In this document: positions 62,046 through 64,000 of the stretch, piece by piece | How the letters are laid out: every line of letters starts with the position of its first letter | Position numbering within the stretch: the stretch's first letter is position 1 | Source of the DNA: Pseudomonas fluorescens | GTDB lineage: Bacteria; Pseudomonadota; Gammaproteobacteria; Pseudomonadales; Pseudomonadaceae | DNA length: 64,000 nt | Reading direction: 5' to 3' | NCBI RefSeq assembly: GCF_902497625.1 | Contig: NZ_CABVGX010000018.1 | Coordinates: forward strand, 41,580 to 105,579 | Notes under the pieces: generated by a model | Told to the model about the DNA's origin: nothing | What the model saw: only the letters and a program-made list of their open reading frames with translations | Database searches by the model: none | Made by a program: the position numbers and the translations under genes

Positions 62046-63205
62046 ACCGGCGATTATGGCTGTCGGTCGCCCTGGTTGCAGGCGTTTTGTGCTGCGCATT
62101 GAGCGTTTGGCTGTACCTGAAGGCGACACCCTATCAGGCAGAAATCGACCATGGCCCGGCGCCCGAGGCACAGGCCAACCCCTATCTGGCCGCCGAGCAT
62201 TTCCTGCGCAAACAGGGCCTTGCCGTCAGCCATGCCAACAGCCTGGATGTGTTGCCGACGCTGGAACCCCATCATAACAGTCTGCTGTTGCTCGGCGAAC
62301 GATCCAGCATGTCGCCGCGCCAGGTCGATCAGGTGTTGAACTGGACCCGCGCCGGCGGCCGTCTGCTGTTTGTCGCCGAAGCATTGTGGGACGAAAAGCT
62401 CGGTCAGAGCGACGACCTGCTACTGGACCGGGTGCAGTTGCATCAGTCAATGAGTAAAGACCTCAAGGATCCACCGCCTGACACCCGCGGCGAGCCGCTG
62501 CCAAAACTGACCAAGCTCTATCTCGAAGATGAAGACGCCCCGGCCTACGCCGGTTTCGACACCGCGTTCCATCTTGACGACCCGAAGAACCTCGCCCAAG
62601 CCTGGGCCAACAGTGGCAAGGGTACGCACATGATGCAACTCGCTCATGGCCTGGGCTCGATCATCGTTGTCACTGACGCCGAACTGTGGAAAACCCCAGC
62701 CATCGATCACTATGACAACGCCTGGCTGCTCTGGTACCTCACCGCTGATACCCACGTGACGCTGCTGTTCAACACGGAGCACGACGGCCTGCCGACCTTG
62801 CTGCTGCGTTACTTCCCGCAAGCTCTGGTTGCGCTGATCGCTCTTATCGGCCTGATCGGCTGGCATTTCGGCGTGCGTCACGGGCCATTGATTGAACCGG
62901 CACCGAAAGCGCGCCGACAACTTCAGGAACACCTGCGCGCGAGCGCTGAATTCATGCTGCGCCACAGCGGTCAGGAGAGCCTTCTGCAGACCTTGCAGCA
63001 AGACATCCTGCGTCGCGTCCGGCACCGACATCCCGGTTATGACCAGCTCGGCGTCGCCGAACAATGGTTGGTGCTCGCACGTCTGAGCGGTCAACCCACA
63101 CGCGCTATCAGCCAGGCCATGAGCCCACGACCGAAGCAGCGGCTTTCCAGCGTTGAATTCAGCCGTCAGGTCGCCCACCTGCAAACCTTGAGGAATGCGT
63201 TATGA
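62042..63205 (+). CDS. DUF4350 domain protein
   Basis: 387-residue protein with an N-terminal membrane anchor (about 5-26), a periplasm-facing DUF4350 domain (about 40-250, NPYLAAEHFLRKQGLAV and LLLLGERSSMSPRQVDQVLN), a second helix (about 260-280, VALIALIGLIGWHFG), and a cytosolic tail. The only reasonable start is a TTG at 62042, overlapping the DUF4129 stop as TTGA and preceded by GGGAGG; the next in-frame methionine is far inside the domain. Function unknown. Confidence 0.85.
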   Translation: MNRRLWLSVALVAGVLCCALSVWLYLKATPYQAEIDHGPAPEAQANPYLAAEHFLRKQGLAVSHANSLDVLPTLEPHHNSLLLLGERSSMSPRQVDQVLNWTRAGGRLLFVAEALWDEKLGQSDDLLLDRVQLHQSMSKDLKDPPPDTRGEPLPKLTKLYLEDEDAPAYAGFDTAFHLDDPKNLAQAWANSGKGTHMMQLAHGLGSIIVVTDAELWKTPAIDHYDNAWLLWYLTADTHVTLLFNTEHDGLPTLLLRYFPQALVALIALIGLIGWHFGVRHGPLIEPAPKARRQLQEHLRASAEFMLRHSGQESLLQTLQQDILRRVRHRHPGYDQLGVAEQWLVLARLSGQPTRAISQAMSPRPKQRLSSVEFSRQVAHLQTLRNAL

Positions 63206-64000
63206 GTGAACAGATCGAGCCCGGCGCACCCAGCCACGCCGCGCAACAACGTCAGCGCGCAAGTCAGCTGGCGCAGGCTGTCAGGGCTGAATTGCAGAAA
63301 GCCGTCATCGGTCAGAACAGCGTGGTCGACGACGTATTGACCGCCCTGATCGCCGGCGGTCATGTACTGCTCGAAGGGGTTCCGGGGCTGGGCAAGACCT
63401 TATTGGTGCGCGCCCTCGCCCGCTGTTTCGGCGGTGAGTTCGCACGTATTCAGTTCACCCCTGACCTGATGCCCAGCGACGTCACCGGGCATGCGGTGTA
63501 CGACTTGCAGACCGAGCAGTTCAAATTGCGCAAGGGACCGCTGTTCACCAACCTGCTGCTGGCCGACGAAATCAACCGCGCCCCGGCGAAAACCCAGGCG
63601 GCGCTACTCGAAGCCATGCAGGAACGGCAAGTCACCCTCGAAGGCCGCGCGCTGCCGATTGCGCAACCGTTCATGGTGCTCGCCACGCAGAATCCGATCG
63701 AGCAGGAAGGCACCTATCCATTACCGGAAGCCGAGCTCGATCGCTTCATGCTCAAGGTGCGCATGGACTACCCCGACGCCGATCAGGAACTGGACATGGT
63801 CCGTCAGGTCAGCCGCTCGACCCGCGCCGACATGCTCGATGTGCAACCGCTGCGCACGGTACTGCAGGCCAAGGATGTGCTGGCCCTGCAACGTATCGCC
63901 AGCGATTTGCCGCTGGACGATCAGGTGCTTGATTACGCCGTGCGCCTGGCCCGTACTACCCGCAGCTGGCCCGGCCTGATGCTGGGCGCCGGGCCTCGAG
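63202..64000 (+). CDS. MoxR family AAA+ ATPase (partial, cut by window edge)
   Basis: 266 codons visible, C-terminus off the window. AAA+ ATPase of the MoxR family, thought to act as chaperone for metal or complex assembly. Walker A GVPGLGKT near residues 59-66, Walker B LLADEINRAP near 121-130, and the family block ATQNPIEQEGTYPLPEAELDRF near 162-183. The ATG overlaps the DUF4350 stop by three bases. A DUF58/VWA partner would be expected just beyond the edge. Confidence 0.95.
   Translation, partial: MSEQIEPGAPSHAAQQRQRASQLAQAVRAELQKAVIGQNSVVDDVLTALIAGGHVLLEGVPGLGKTLLVRALARCFGGEFARIQFTPDLMPSDVTGHAVYDLQTEQFKLRKGPLFTNLLLADEINRAPAKTQAALLEAMQERQVTLEGRALPIAQPFMVLATQNPIEQEGTYPLPEAELDRFMLKVRMDYPDADQELDMVRQVSRSTRADMLDVQPLRTVLQAKDVLALQRIASDLPLDDQVLDYAVRLARTTRSWPGLMLGAGPR

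Overview
The window is a stretch of chromosome from a Pseudomonas of the fluorescens/putida type. The support is a GC-rich coding style, REP/REPIN palindromes built on GTGGGAGCGAGCCTGCTCGCG in many gaps, and gene orders typical of the genus: arcDABC, gcsR-gcvHP-sdaA-gcvT, aspS-yebC-ruvCAB-ybgC-tolQRAB-pal-cpoB-queEC, nudix/thiE-GST-argJ-secA, and purU-mvaT-sbcB. I see no prophage, IS element, rRNA or CRISPR array. One tRNA (Lys, UUU) is present. The window cuts an ArcD-type antiporter at its left edge and a MoxR ATPase at its right edge.

Left part (1-16.4 kb) is amino-acid catabolism. Two divergent arcD-type antiporter genes share one intergenic region, and the rightward one leads arcD-arcA-arcB-arcC plus a DUF5064 gene (arginine deiminase pathway, with an ANR-like box at the right distance from a -10). 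Next comes the TyrR-like sigma54 activator gcsR, then a glycine-cleavage/serine-deaminase operon (gcvH, gcvP, sdaA, gcvT). That operon has a visible sigma54 promoter and GcsR-like inverted repeats, and has no glyA. A cold-shock gene and an RDD membrane protein follow.

Middle part (16.5-35.6 kb) is housekeeping, mostly on the minus strand: nadA, tRNA-Lys, queC, queE, the Tol-Pal cell-envelope system, ybgC, Holliday-junction ruvCAB, yebC, aspS, an FmdB zinc ribbon, an RHH protein and a Dps ferritin. On the plus strand is a membrane-anchored cold-shock-domain protein, then slyX and a HIT protein (minus), a long gene-poor gap, and an OprD-family porin with a two-half-site ArgR-like operator.

Next (35.7-49.6 kb) come mscS, yajQ, a ketopantoate reductase gene, an orphan histidine kinase, a PduO-type adenosyltransferase, a Nudix-ThiE fusion, a GST, a REP-bounded 45-bp tandem repeat, argJ, secA, dciA and a HerA/FtsK-like ATPase of the DUF853 family. 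The right part (49.6-64 kb) holds an amino-acid-sensing chemoreceptor with a FliA-type promoter, a tightly coupled glycosyltransferase/DUF2334/flippase cassette of unknown product, a long intergenic repeat that also occurs inverted at 47.8 kb, purU, mvaT, sbcB, and an RDD-SpoIIM-DUF4129-DUF4350-MoxR operon of unknown role.

No wholly new system stands out with certainty. The best leads for unexplored biology are the glycosyltransferase/deacetylase/flippase cassette, the membrane-tethered cold-shock protein, the MoxR-SpoIIM operon, and the REP-derived minisatellite. Gene names rest on recognition of protein families and motifs by eye; no database search was run.
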